A stretch of DNA of 64,000 nucleotides from Mortierella sp. BCC40632 (taxonomy: Eukaryota; Mortierellomycota; Mortierellomycetes; Mortierellales; Mortierellaceae). Within the stretch, counting starts at the first letter, position 1. The number at the start of each line of letters is the position of its first letter. The notes beneath the pieces were generated by a model. That model saw nothing but the letters and a program-made list of their open reading frames with translations. It was not told the DNA's origin and ran no database searches. Positions 1-11,142 of this stretch are shown here, one piece after another. The stretch covers positions 1,806,501 through 1,870,500 of the forward strand of contig WAEK01000006.1 of assembly GCA_011634665.1 (NCBI GenBank), in the 5' to 3' direction. The translations under genes were made by a program, and so were the position numbers.

Positions 1-965
1 TGTTGTTTCAATAGATGATGATGTCCATGTGCATAGAGTTGCCAGAGTTCAGGTTCAAGTTCATTTCCAAGATCCCCCAAAGATTCTTCAGCAAGTTCAT
101 CCCCTGTTTCTGTCCCCGGAGTGGCAAGGTTTGGAAGGGAGGGTGAGACTTTTCGAGGAGAGGGAGGGGGACCTCTTTTGACAAGTTGAGACGATGGTTT
201 TGAACGGGTTGATTTCTTTGGTGGAGAGTTCACCTTGTTTTGTTCGTGGTAGAGTGCTTGGAGATGATGATGACCATGGGCGTGTAGTTGCCAGAGTTCG
301 GGTTCAAACCCTTTGATTTCTTCGACATTTTGTTTTTTCTTTGCTTCGGCTAGAGAAAGAGGAGGAAGTAGGAAGTAGGAAGGAGAAGGCAGAGGAAGAT
401 TTTTTTTTTTTTTTTTTTTCGATTTATGAGAAAAGGGAAATGGAAAAGAAGAGAGAAACAAGTGGGAAAATATTGGTTACTGAGAGAGAAGAGGAAGAGG
501 AGGCAAGTAGACTTTGGGGAAGAGGGGGGGGGAAAGAGACTGATAGAAAGAGGGGGGGATTGCTGAAGAGGTAGGGCTAGAAGAGAGAATGGGGAGAGGA
601 AATGAAGATAGGGTGAATCATGCAGAAGAATGAAGACTTACCAGGACTGGTGAGAGCAGCAAGTGGTAGCGCTAATAGAAATGGGGAAAAGCGAGGAATG
701 AGGAAGCAATGAAGGGTTTTGGCGGGAAAAGAGAGAGAGAGGGAGAGAAGGGGAAAAAAAAAAAAAGGTCAGACCATGGTATTGTAGGTTTTTTGTTACT
801 TCCCTCTTTCTTTCTTTTCTTTTTTCTAGATGTAGTATGTGTAGTATAGGAGGAGGGAAAGAGGTATATAAAAAAAGTAAAAAGGAGTAAGTGAGTGGGT
901 GGGCGATTGAGTGAATGCTTGCCTAAGACCGAGAGGATTAGCGGAAGTCGCTTTGAGCAGCGCAT
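1..965 (-). CDS. Secreted Trp/His-motif repeat protein, 5' part (3' end beyond window)
   Basis: Unknown family. Three exons are inferred: 965-923, 671-642 and 349-1, the last running off the window. Intron 1 uses a GC donor (AG|GCAAGC) and acceptor ctattag; intron 2 is GTAAGT..CTCTAG. The spliced frame opens with MRCSKRLPLILSVLALPLAA, a signal peptide with a likely cleavage after AEA near residue 27, so the product should be secreted. Two copies of a motif EPELWQLxAHGHHHL follow, about 80 residues apart. The spacer is Pro/Ser/Lys-rich and carries a dibasic site (LVKR|GPPP) that a Kex2-type protease could cut. About 140 residues are visible. The HxHGHHH cluster could bind metal, or the motifs could be released peptides; both are guesses. 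None of the three exons is convincing alone, but joined they give a coherent secreted chain. Confidence is good for a gene, low for function. Confidence 0.72.
14..56 (-). repeat. Copy 2 of the EPELWQL-AHGHHHL coding repeat
   Basis: This is a 43-nt unit with a close match at 263-305. The copies differ at 6 sites, 5 of them silent or in third positions. The one residue change is Tyr here for His in the other copy. Confidence 0.85.
263..305 (-). repeat. Copy 1 of the EPELWQL-AHGHHHL coding repeat
   Basis: This copy is nearest the N-terminus of the secreted protein and encodes the form with His in the variable position. It is followed by QALYHEQNK, a tail the other copy does not share. Confidence 0.85.
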
Positions 966-1057
966 GGTGGTGATTAATCGTTATACGATTCTCCTGTGTT
1001 TCTTTTTCTTTTCTTTTTTTGTTGTTCTTTTTTCTTTTCTTTTTTTTCTAAAAGAAT

Positions 1058-1122
<65 letters not shown>

Positions 1123-2257
1123 GGTGGAGGAGGAGAGAGAGAGAGAAGGAGAAGGAGAGAAGGAGAGGCGAAAGAGGACAAGAAAAAGAAGAGGACAGAA
1201 AAACAAAAAGGAAAGAAAGGAAAGAGGGGGAGGAGGAGGGGTGAAATGAAGAAAAGAGTGAAAGAAGAGAAAAGAAAGAGGCTCTGTCGTAGAAATGAAC
1301 CCACACACTGGGGTAGATCACGTTCAAGACGCGGCTCGGAGGAGAGAGACGGGTAGACTAGATGCGGGCAGCAATGTCTGCGAGTGTGTTAGCAACGGGA
1401 CTGCAGTGAGGCATGCACGGACGACGAGGACTAGCGAGCGAGAGACCATGGGGGAGAGGAGGGGGAGGGGAGAGAGAGGGAGAGAGAAAGAGAGAGGAGG
1501 GTAGAGAATCCATTACGTTTCCAATTCCTACTTGGATCTTCAATTGGACCGATATGCGGGCATCGAAGGTCGCGCGAAAAAAAAAAAAAAAAAAAAATAT
1601 AATGTAATAGCTTGCTTTCCACGGTTTGTCCGAAGAATGTGTGTTTGGGTCTATGCAGCACCAGCGTGGAGATTTCAACGCAGATGGACCGACCGACTGT
1701 CCTCTTTTGTAGAGCCTTGTCCACAGTTCGTAGTTTACAAGAACAAAGGGACGGGTGGGATTAGGGGCAGAGGATGCCCTTTGAGCTAGGCGTTTCTAAA
1801 ATGCGCCTCTACAGTCAAGGATGGTTTGAGAGGGGGCACAGGCACAGACCCAGTCGTCATCCTGGAAGAGTAGAGAGAGAGAGAGAGACACGGCTATGGG
1901 AAAGAATGGGTGGCCGTTGTCGCTGGCCACTCGGAGAAAGAGGAGGAAGGATAGAGATGGAGCGTAAGCTTCAGGGTTCTGTCTCTTTTTTCTTTAGGCT
2001 AAGCCCTTCCTTGTCTCCTTGTCTAGGTTGGAGGAAAGAGCAAAAACCACGCGTCGCGTCCATTCATCAGCACAGCCAGCCTATCGAGTGACAGAGGCCA
2101 ATGGGACTGCTGTCTGGCTCAAAGTGGTGTCTTTCCTCTCCCTTTTTGTGGTGCACGGGGGAGAGGCTTCTCTTTCTTTCATTCTTTCAAAAGAAGAAGA
2201 AGAGGCATCCGCTCAGTCCATCTTGTAACAGGACCTTGATTGGCGCATCATCAACTC
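966..2257. other. Divergent intergenic region with GA tract
   Basis: This is the shared upstream region of the secreted protein (-) and the Mediator-like gene (+). It holds a pure (GA)n run at about 1063-1119, more GA-rich sequence to 1280 and an A-run at 1578-1597. The open frames here are low-complexity and I see no convincing gene. Confidence 0.6.
1063..1119. repeat. (GA)n microsatellite
   Basis: A near-perfect GA dinucleotide run of about 57 bp. It reads CT on the coding strand of the secreted-protein gene just downstream. Confidence 0.95.
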
Positions 2258-3935
2258 ATGAGCAAGAACGCTATATCGCAGCCTGCTGCTGCTCGGCAGC
2301 TGAATGCAGAAGTCGATCAACTGAAACGGTCCATCGATGTATGTCTCAAGCCATCACTCTCCTGGATCGAAAAAAAAAGTCGCCAACTCTTTTGCCCGTT
2401 GGCATTTCTCACTAGAAAGGAAAAGAGATAGAGAGAAAGAAATCGCTCTGTCACATCTAACGGCTTTTGATCTCGGATGATACCATCTATGGCTTCTTTT
2501 CGTCATGCAATCATCATCATCTTTAGAGCATGTATTCACAAGCAGCCGAGATGCTAAAAATTCAGGACTCCCTACGAAAGATGTAAACCATCTACTTGAT
2601 GTCCTGACATCACTTTCTCGATCCGTTGTCAGGAAAAAAAAAGAAAAAAGAAAGAAAAGCGTGTCAAAGTGCAAGTGACTAACCGCCTTGTACCTTGTCT
2701 GAACCTCTTTTTGCCTTGCCAACAATACAACAACTACAATGACAACAACTACAACTACAACAACTGATCTTTTGTTATATTGACAAACAGTGGAGCAGAT
2801 CATATTGCGATCCCTTCGACGGAGCAGGAGAAACTGGATCGAGAGTGGGAGTACTTTGAGACGGTGTGCGACCAAGTGTTTTTCATTCTCGTATGTCTGC
2901 GTTTTTCTCTTTGGGATCTCTTTTCTTTCTCCCTTCCGTATTCGCCAATGTGGTTCTCCTCCTCCCCTTTAACCAACATGATTGCCTCTCATCCTCCTCC
3001 CCCACTCTTAGGAAAACTCAAAGTACAAACTGAAGAGGCAACAGGACGTCTTAAAGAGTCGCCTCAACCCTGCACCCCCTCCTCCATCTCCACCCAAGGA
3101 TATCGTCATGGAGTCGGATGAACCAGATCCCACAAGCGCAACCACATCCGTCGCCGCCACCGCTTCTTCAACAGTGCCATCGACAACAGGGGCACCCCCA
3201 CAGGCTTCAGTACCGGTATTAGCAGCACCAGCAATCGTAGACACACCGGCCATCGTTGCCCCTAGTACTGTCATTCCCACCGAACCAATCCCATCTACAA
3301 CAATAGCAACATCAGCAGCAACCACCATAACTACTCCAACCATGGCAGCAACAGCAGCAGCTTCAACAGTAGCTACAGAAGTGACACCAGCCAGTGTTCA
3401 AAATACCCCCATGACATCGACCGCCCAGCTCTTATCTGCCTCGAGCGCATCCACAGAAACACTACCAGCCCCCATCTCTCCAAACCCTCTCCTCTCTGGC
3501 AGCATCTCGCCTCTGACCGTCACAGCAACGACAACAGCAGCCATGACGACATTTGACCCGACAATGGATCTTCAGATGATGAGTCCTCCTGGTGGTCTAG
3601 ATCTCAGTAGCCTCACAGCAGGTGTAGCGACGACGGTAGCCGCCTCGGGTACGGATCCTTCTTCAGTGTTTACATCACCGATCCCGATGACGATGGGAGG
3701 CAGTCTCGACCTAAGTGGTGGTAGTGGCGGACTAAATCCGATCGTATCGACGGCCGCATTATTGTCCTCGGCCGCAAATGCAGTAGCACCGATGGTGAAT
3801 ATTTCTGAGGATTCGTTGATGGACACGGGCCTGTCGCTGGACGACGACAATGTGCAGGATACAATGTTGGATTTGGGTGATATTGGCAATTTGGGTGATA
3901 GTCTTGGGGATTTGGACGACATGATCAATTTCTAG
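2258..3935 (+). CDS. Mediator tail subunit-like protein (MED29/Med2-like)
   Basis: Four exons: 2258-2338, 2527-2582, 2791-2890 and 3012-3935, giving 386 residues; all phases agree across the joins. The first 115 residues form a helical, coiled-coil-like part. A segment with EYFETVCDQVFFIL resembles the FYALCDQLE-type helix of metazoan MED29, the likely counterpart of fungal Med2 in the Mediator tail, which links activators to RNA polymerase II. The rest is a Thr/Ser/Ala/Pro-rich, probably disordered region that ends in an acidic Leu/Asp/Gly tail, LGDSLGDLDDMINF. An activator-like acidic tail would suit a transcription role. The match rests on one short helix, so it could be another small coiled-coil nuclear protein. 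The start is the first ATG of the exon that keeps phase; an upstream exon cannot be excluded. Confidence 0.55.
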
Positions 3936-4421
3936 ACACCAGGTCTTTTTTTTTTTTTTCTCTTTCTCTCTTTTTCTCTCTCGTTCTCTCTACTTGATAG
4001 GAGAGAGAGAGATAGGGTTAGGGTATGGAGTGGGTGTAATAGATTGCGACGCAAAAAGAGACGAGTGCCATCCATGTACATTTTAACAAAGCCTTTTTTT
4101 TAACTTGAACAGGAACTGGGAGGTTTCTAGATGTCCTATAAAGATGAGCAATAGACAGAGAGAGAGGGAGAGAAAGACAAAAATGAATGTGTCTGCCACC
4201 ACCAAGAGTGATCTCTGGACATGGTGTATCTATAGAGGAGGAGAAGATATGTAAGAAGACTGATGTGAGTATGGAACCTGGCTGGAGGTATACATAGAAG
4301 ACCTGACTGGAGAGAGGGAGAGAGGGAGACGAGGGAGAAAAGAGTGCACCCTTAAGTGATCTAGTATTTCTTGAGTAGAGGGCTGCAATTTTCTAAACTT
4401 CCCTTCTACTACTTTGACAAC
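3936..4421. other. Intergenic: 3' flank of Mediator-like gene, 5' flank of RPS8
   Basis: A pyrimidine stretch lies at 3950-3990, then GA-rich sequence. TATAAAG at 4137-4143 is a possible TATA element about 280 bp upstream of the RPS8 ATG. No coding signal is seen. Confidence 0.5.
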
Positions 4422-6422
4422 ATGGGTGAGTCTCGAAGGAGGGAGGATTGAAATCCAGACCGGGTGGATCCATCAAAAATGCTACAGAGACAGACGGACG
4501 GCGTCATCATTGCATCCATCCAACCCCATGGAGCACTCAGGAGTCCACCTTTGCTACCGATCAATCGTACCGGACGCTACAGAGACAACTATCGACCAAC
4601 AGCGAAACTTTCAACGAGTCATCTTGGCTTAGGATTGATAGAAAGTTGAAAGAGAGAGAGAGTGTGTGTGTATGTGTGCGAAGAGTGTAAAGAGAGGGAG
4701 CAGGGGAGCGGTGGCAACCGAAACCCTTTATTCTGGTCATGGACAACTTGAACCAGTGATGATTGAGATTGAGGCGTCGCTATTCCGACTCGGGAAAGAG
4801 ATTCCATCCATGATCTATGAAAAAAAAAAAAGAATCCAGAACCGGGCATAGGCGACAATGGTCAACTGTTTTCTTATTTTCTCTTGCATGATCTTGGACA
4901 ACATCGATCAGCAGATATCAACATCAACCAGAACAAAAAGTGCTTCGATGTCATCAGTGCTTCGTTCCTAGTTTTGGATGAGTTATTGTCTTTTTTGAAA
5001 TCAGGGACAAAAGGATCAGAGTCGATCAATCGCCATCAGATCATGATCTCTTTTTTTTTGGAATCAGAAAGAGAGGAGCCATCCATGGCATTGCAGTATC
5101 GTTTGAATCAACTCGTTATCACAGGATCCGACCCAATCTATAGACTTTTTTTTTCCTCCCCTCTTTATACAAAGTCGTCTTGATCCATCAGGAGTCATGA
5201 AGACATCATCTGGAAAGAGGCGATGACACCCAGGGGGTGAAGGAAAAAAAAAAGAAGCCCGCTTTTATCTATACACCATTATTGACTCGTTCAAAACAAT
5301 ACAAAAAAAAACATATCCTTTCGACAGGTATCAGCAGAGACTCCCGCCACAAGCGCTCCGCTACTGGAGCCAAGCGTGCCCAGTATCGCAAGAAGAGAAA
5401 GTTCGAGATGGGTCGCCAGGCCGCCAACACCAAGCTTGGTGCCAAGCGTATCCACGAGGTCCGTACCCGTGGTGGCCACAAGAAGTTCCGTGCTCTTCGT
5501 GTTGACTCTGGCAACTTCTCTTGGGGTTCCGAGGCCATCTCTCGCAAGACTCGTATCGTTGCTGTTGTCTACAACGCCTCCAACAACGAGTTGGTCCGTA
5601 CCGGCACTCTTGTGAAGAACGCCATCGTTCAGATCGATGCCACCCCCTTCCGTCAGTGGTACGAGGCTCACTACGCCTCGCCCATTGGTGCCCGCAAGGC
5701 CAAGGGTGCTAACAAGGTAAAAAGAAGAGAAAGAAAGAAAGCTGATCCAAGTCTATATTTTTTATAAAGGATTACAAGAGGAAAGAAGGAGAAAGGGCGA
5801 TCCGACACGATCTACAGGCCAGGAACCAATAGCAACATGATTTTACAGAGGCGCATGGAGTATTTCTTTTGGGAATTCTTTTTCGGCGCTCACAAACGTT
5901 TTCTCTTTCAGGATACGAGTTGATTGGGAATGAAAAGAGAGGAGGAAAAGAAAAGCCATTGAACTTGAATCACTCGGATGTGGAACAATACAAGGAACGA
6001 CAGATCCTTCCTTGATACGACAACAGATATTGGAGCACGGGACCATTCTGTATCCCTTGTCTTGGGAAAGGGTCCATGTCCTTTTGGTTCAGCACAGCCA
6101 CCAACGTGTTGATTGTTAAAAAGTCGGGACAATATATATACTCTTCTAACACCTACATGTTCTTTTTTTTTTTTTCCTCCCCTATTTTCTTCACAACTAG
6201 GCCGAGTCTGAGGAGCTCACCAAGGCCCGCTCGAACCACGTTCAGCGCAAGATTGAGGCCCGCAAGGCTTCCGCCAAGGTTGACCCCGCTCTTGACCACC
6301 AGTTCGCTGCTGGCCGTATCTATGCCTGCATCTCGTCTCGCCCTGGTCAGTCTGGCCGTGCTGACGGATACATTCTTGAGGGACAGGAGTTGGCCTTCTA
6401 CATCCGCAAGTTGAAGAAGTAA
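4422..6422 (+). CDS. RPS8: 40S ribosomal protein S8 (eS8)
   Basis: Structural component of the small ribosomal subunit. Exons: 4422-4425 (only ATG G), 5328-5716 and 6201-6422, giving 204 residues, close to 200-208 in other eukaryotes. Exon 2 starts with the universal GISRD motif after the split Gly codon and contains [39 protein letters not shown] and the RQWYEAHYA segment. Exon 3 has [18 protein letters not shown] and ends LKK. The first exon is assigned because ATGG|GTGAGT is the only nearby start that completes GGT and leaves the usual Met-Gly-Ile N-terminus. The 902-bp first intron immediately after the start codon is long for this window. Codon use is strongly biased toward C/T-ending codons, as expected for a highly expressed gene. 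Confidence 0.95.
4426..5327 (+). other. Long start-codon-proximal intron of RPS8
   Basis: Intron with GTGAGT donor and CGACAG acceptor, falling after the first base of codon 2. It holds a GA/GT run (4651-4680). RPS8 introns in animals host snoRNAs; here one box-C-like TGATGA (4757-4762) is present, but I found no matching box D. Confidence 0.75.
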
Positions 6423-6730
6423 AGCAACCTCCAAAAAAACGTATTTTTACAACCCAAAAAGAACAACCCCACACCCCTCCATCCTTCCAAAAATATAAGA
6501 CAGCCCTGGCCGAGGACGTGACGATTGATATCTCTGCGATTATAAACAGACAAAGTTTCACAGAAAGAAAGAGTGAGACGAAATGGGGGGGTGTTGTCCC
6601 TGTCATCCTCCATGGCAGGCCATGTCCATGTGTGTGTATGAGTAGGTGAATAAGGGAGGAGAGTATAAGAGGTCGCGTCGCGCTATTTATTTTTTTTTTT
6701 ATTTTTTCTAGGCGGATCGTGTGAATCTGT

Positions 6731-6797
<67 letters not shown>

Positions 6798-7232
6798 AGT
6801 GGATCACAAGACATTATTCGGCCTCTTCCGAGTAGAGCAGAGCGAGTCTGAAAAAGTGTAGTTAGTGTGCGGGGGAGTCAAGAGAGAGAAAGAGCCCCAC
6901 CCGCCTTTTTCTCTCCACTTGGACGCGAAAAAAATGCGGGCAGTTCGGAAAGTAATGGGCACCCGGGTATGCACGAGAAACATTAGGCGCCTCTCTTTTT
7001 TTTTTTTTTTTCTTCCTTTGTGTGTCGTACTAGAACCCACAGTCCACGGGGAATGAGAGTCTTCTCCAGTGGTAGGAGAAGGAGGAGGAGGAGGTTGTAG
7101 CGGGGAGGAAGGAGAAAAGGGACTATAAAACGAAAGACTCAGATCAGACTAGCTGGGATTTCTTTTTTTTTTTTTTTTTTCTTTCCCCATCCTCCATCCT
7201 CACTCCTCCCTTCTCCTTCATCAAGATTCATC
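6423..7232. other. Intergenic with GA microsatellite
   Basis: Separates RPS8 from the HIU hydrolase gene. A (GA)n run covers about 6731-6793 and T-rich tracts lie at 6687-6708 and 6997-7010. No gene seen apart from the promoter at its right end. Confidence 0.6.
7124..7130 (+). promoter_or_regulatory. TATA box of the HIU hydrolase gene
   Basis: TATAAAA lies 103 bp before the ATG, followed by a T-run and C/T-rich leader. Position and orientation fit a core promoter. Confidence 0.6.
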
Positions 7233-7402
7233 ATGGGTGCTCGCAGTCCCATCACCTGCCACGTCCTTGACTCGTCGTGCGGCAAGCCCGGCAACAATGT
7301 CCCCGTTAAGCTCGAGATGCTCAATGCTGCTGCCAACAACACCTGGGCTTCTGTTGCCTATGGGTAATAATGAAATGAAATGAAATGAATGAGACTCTTC
7401 TC

Positions 7403-7434
<32 letters not shown>

Positions 7435-7759
7435 CTTCTCATGGAATACAGGAACCATGAGGAGAGAATGAGCCAGCAAGGAAAGCAATGAGCATACAGT
7501 TTTTTCTAATCTGTTCATTTTTAAAAAAAAATAGCTTGACCGACTCGGACGGTCGTGTGGGCACATTGTTGGATCCTTCGCACGAGTTGGTGGCCGGTAT
7601 CTACCGTATGACCTTCCAAACGGCCGAATACTGGGCATCCAAGAACGTCACCGGTTACTTTTATCCCTATGTCCAGGTAAAGAAAAAAAGAAAAAGAGAA
7701 TATTTCCCACGACGAATGCTTTTGTGTTGAGTTCGCGTTTCCTAATCACTTCCAATGCT

Positions 7760-7806
<47 letters not shown>

Positions 7807-7934
7807 TCGATTGGACAAATGACGATTCAATACCACAGATCATCTTTGAGGTTGCTCCTGGTGCCGAGAAGCAGCACTACCATATCCCATTGCTGTTGAG
7901 CCCCTACTCTTACACCACCTACCGTGGATCGTAG
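7233..7934 (+). CDS. 5-hydroxyisourate hydrolase (transthyretin-related protein)
   Basis: Hydrolyses 5-hydroxyisourate to OHCU in the urate-to-allantoin branch of purine breakdown. Exons 7233-7363, 7535-7676 and 7839-7934 give 122 residues, the normal length of the family. The N-terminal ITCHVLDSSCGKPG segment carries the catalytic His region, LTDSDGRVG carries the conserved Arg, and the chain ends in the family signature YRGS. There is no N-terminal extension; a terminal YRGS could not act as a peroxisomal PTS1, so the protein is probably cytosolic. Codons are biased as in RPS8. The second intron contains a (CT)n run before the acceptor. Confidence 0.95.
7765..7803. repeat. (CT)n microsatellite in intron 2 of the HIU hydrolase gene
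   Basis: A CT dinucleotide run of about 40 bp in the intron, a few tens of bases before the acceptor. Confidence 0.9.
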
Positions 7935-8306
7935 ATCTGTTCTTTACTTTTTCCTTCTGGAAAGAAAAAAAAAAGAAAAAGAAAAAGAAAAAAAGAAAGA
8001 GGACCTCCTCTTACCCATACCATTGCACAGTTTTCTCAATAAAAAAAAAAAAAAAATCTCCCCGTTTCGTCTACGATTTCGAGTATGCATGAAACAAGGT
8101 ATATTGTAGTATTATCTATTTTGCTATAAAAGAAAAAAAAAAAAAAAAAAAAAACCTCTAGAAAGAAAGAAAAAAAAAGGACGGCCTATGCCCAAGAAAG
8201 AAAGAAAAGAATAATGAAAGGAAAGATGTGTGGAACTGTGACACGCACGCGTATTGTGTGTGGACAATTCCTAAGGAACTACTCTTCGCATGATTTTCCT
8301 TTTTTT
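7935..8306. other. Tail-to-tail intergenic region, A-rich
   Basis: Lies between convergent HIU hydrolase (+) and ethanolamine kinase (-). It holds A-runs at 8040-8057 and 8130-8155 and A/G-rich sequence, and no coding signal. It probably contains both 3' UTRs. Confidence 0.6.
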
Positions 8307-9527
8307 TTACAAGGCCAAGAACTCTTCCCTGCGCTTAAAGTACTCGTTGAATCGCAGGACGGCATATGGCATGTAATCAAAGTCAATATCCGAGAGCTGT
8401 GCCTGGACCTAAAAGAACGAAAGAGAGAGAGAGAGAGAGAGAGAATGCATTGGTCAGGTCACTAGGTATCACGGTCAAGTTTTCAAACAAAGCATACACA
8501 CACACGAAGGCTCTACTTACCAAGGCCCAAACTCCCCAATAAAAGTGAGAGGCAAGAGCAAACTTGTTGACTTCACGATAGAGCTGATCAAGAGCCTCTT
8601 GAGGCACCTCCTTGTTGGGATACTGATCCTCAAGATAGCTCTTGAACCACTTGTATTGAACCTCCTTGGCCGGGTAGTTTTCGTATTCACACTCAAATCC
8701 GCACCACTCGTTGAAATGGTTGGCAATGTCGAATGCCCTGAACGAGTAAGCTCTACAAGGATAGGTCGAAAGAACTCACTTGTATTAGAGAAAAAAAAAG
8801 AAAGAAAGAGAGAAAAGGCAAGGAGTAATAAATCATGGAGAGCCTGTCAGTAGTACTTACCCATATTCATAGTCGATGAAAAAGACATCGTCCTTGGGCT
8901 CGTTGTAAATCAAATTGCCGTACAAGAGATCGTTGTGGCAAAAGACGACGGGCGAGTTCAACTTGATCAAGTGATCCTCCAACAATGCCAACTCCTTGTG
9001 CAGCTTCTCCATGTTAAAGTTCTTGGCAAAAATCTCTTGAACATCAGCCTTTGCGTACGTCTCTGGAACTATTTTGGGATAAAGAAAAATAGAACAACAG
9101 AATCCTGTTAGCGTCTTGGCCAACCAAAAAGGATATACACACATGCCAAGATTCTTCTCGACTAGTCAGACATCTCCATACCTTCTTTGATCCATTTGTG
9201 AATCGTCTTGAAGAGCTTGGAGGAGCGCTCTCCAGGGATCTGGACAGTGCCATGCCATATGGCAAGCTTCTTGGCCATCAAGTGCATCTTGTGAGTCTCT
9301 CTCATGTCAGAAACCTTGAAGACCTTCCCAGGAATACAGCCATAGGCCAACCCATTCCTGAACTTGCCAAAGAGAGGAGGGCACAGACCCAGCTTGGAGA
9401 GAATGACCATGTTCTATTAACAATGGTGCGTGTGAAAAGAGTATGAGTAGGTAAGTACATTTCCTCGGCTCTCTTTGACGAGTCAGGTTGATGACGGAGC
9501 ATTGTTGCTGTATGCAAGGCCGTTTTT

Positions 9528-9558
<31 letters not shown>

Positions 9559-9635
9559 CATGTCCTGCAGCGGGGTACATCTCCAATTAGCCAAAAAGAG
9601 CAAAGAAAGGAAAAAGAGTAATGCGATGAAGCAAG

Positions 9636-9697
<62 letters not shown>

Positions 9698-10390
9698 AAG
9701 AAAAAGGACTTGCAAACCAGAAAAAGTGTGGGCTGTGTTTGGTGCGTAGGTAATGTTGAAATCAAGTGTCGGGTGACAACAAACGGTTGGGTTGTACAAA
9801 AACTGTTGACTTTTTTCTCCAAAAAAGATCTGTCGGTGTGTACTCTCCCCACATGTGTTGCCGTTATTATTATTGTTGTTGTTGTTTTCTGTTTTTGTCG
9901 ACTCTGTAGTACTGGTCCATAAAAATAATATCACCGAGCCAACAAAAAAAAAAAAAAAAAAAAAACCTCCCACCATTATTCTCATTCTCCGCCCAACCAC
10001 ACGACCTGCATCTCTTTCCCTCCACCACCCCCTCTCTCTTTCTCTTTTCTCCTGTCATCATCATATGCTCTAAACCGTTTGTTACTCGACCCCCTCTCTC
10101 TCTTTCTCTCGTGTGTCCCTGAAATTCTCTCTGATTTTTCCCATCTTCTCTACTGCTTGGCATCACAGAGTTTGTCGGCTCTCTCTGATAACACCGTGGT
10201 CTAGTGGCGATGATGCTGATGGGTGATGGTGGTGGTGATGGTGGTGGTGGTGGGATTGGGTAAAGCGCCTACCATGATCTCCTGCTTACGGTCAATAATG
10301 ACCTCACTCTTCTTGCCGTAGGCTCTGACGAGCACTTGTGTGCCTGTGGGGTTGTGTGTGCAGCAAATAACTAACCAAAGCGAGATGGAG

Positions 10391-10421
<31 letters not shown>

Positions 10422-10548
10422 CATATTTGAGTTTAGCATGGTGTCTGTTGTACTATCCAATTTGGCTCTTGACTCTCAGGCGACAAAGGTGGGGTGAGTT
10501 GAGAGGGCAAAAACACACCCACACGAGCTGAGAAGTCCAAGACATTTT

Positions 10549-10588
<40 letters not shown>

Positions 10589-10809
10589 TGAGGTGGGGAG
10601 GTTTAGATCCACATACGCTTGTTGGTGATTCCATCCTTGAACTGAATATACGAAATGTCGGTCTTGCGCCATTCGGGAAAGAGTTCGACCATTACTGCCT
10701 CGGCACCGTTAAAGAGATCATCGTGATGGACGGTCAAGTCCAGAGTTGGGACCGAGTCCAGAATGTAGTCCTCGAGTTCAGCGGCGCTCGGGTTTTGTGG
10801 TGTCTGCAT
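8307..10809 (-). CDS. Ethanolamine kinase (choline/ethanolamine kinase family)
   Basis: Phosphorylates ethanolamine, the first step of the CDP-ethanolamine route to phosphatidylethanolamine, in the cytosol. Six exons in transcription order: 10809-10617, 10343-10273, 9413-9182, 9068-8861, 8752-8521 and 8408-8307, giving 345 residues. Visible marks: IQFKDGITNK and VLVRAYGKKSEVIIDR in the nucleotide-binding lobe; the phosphotransferase motif CHNDLLYGN (His210, Asp212, Asn217); the metal-binding IDYEYG (Asp231); ANHFNEWCG; and NKFALASHFYWGVWAL near the end. The order and the GITNK, HFNE and WALVQA blocks fit ethanolamine kinase (ETNK/EKI1) better than choline kinase. All splice phases agree. Intron 2, about 860 bp, holds a (GA)n run and a T-run. 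The start is the first Met of the open frame after the CT-rich leader. Confidence 0.93.
9640..9690. repeat. (GA)n microsatellite in ethanolamine kinase intron 2
   Basis: About 50 bp of GA repeats, CT on the coding strand. A T-run (9532-9558) lies nearby in the same intron. Confidence 0.95.
10550..10587. repeat. (GT)n microsatellite in ethanolamine kinase intron 1
   Basis: About 38 bp of GT repeats just downstream of exon 1. An A-run at 10391-10420 lies in the same intron. Confidence 0.95.
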
Positions 10810-10968
10810 GGCGAAGAATGAAGAGGGAGGGTCTTGAGAGCGGAGTGAGGGATGGATGAATGTAAGAGTGGAGAGAGAAAGAGAGAAAGAGACTGATGAT
10901 GATACAGATGATGATGGTACGGATGGATTCGGTGTCCAAAAAGAGAGTGAGAATAAGAGTAAGGAAAG

Positions 10969-11004
<36 letters not shown>

Positions 11005-11062
11005 GACTGGCTTTTTATTCCTTTGATTCACCTCAGGCACGAGGCAAAGAGAATAAGAAAGC

Positions 11063-11142
<80 letters not shown>

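Noticed and set aside
290..312. T-loop-like GGGTTCAAACCC
   Set aside because: It is part of the coding repeat of the secreted protein and no tRNA fold surrounds it.
4014..4024. GGGTTAGGG telomere-like repeat
   Set aside because: Fewer than two full units, in GA-rich intergenic DNA.
4755..4860. C/D snoRNA in RPS8 intron 1
   Set aside because: Box C-like TGATGA is present but no CTGA box D or terminal stem was found.
4884..5183. 99-codon open frame
   Set aside because: Lies wholly in RPS8 intron 1 and has no domain features.
10195..10260. tRNA A-box-like GTGGTCTAGTGG
   Set aside because: No B box, anticodon arm or acceptor stem follows; it lies in an ethanolamine kinase intron.
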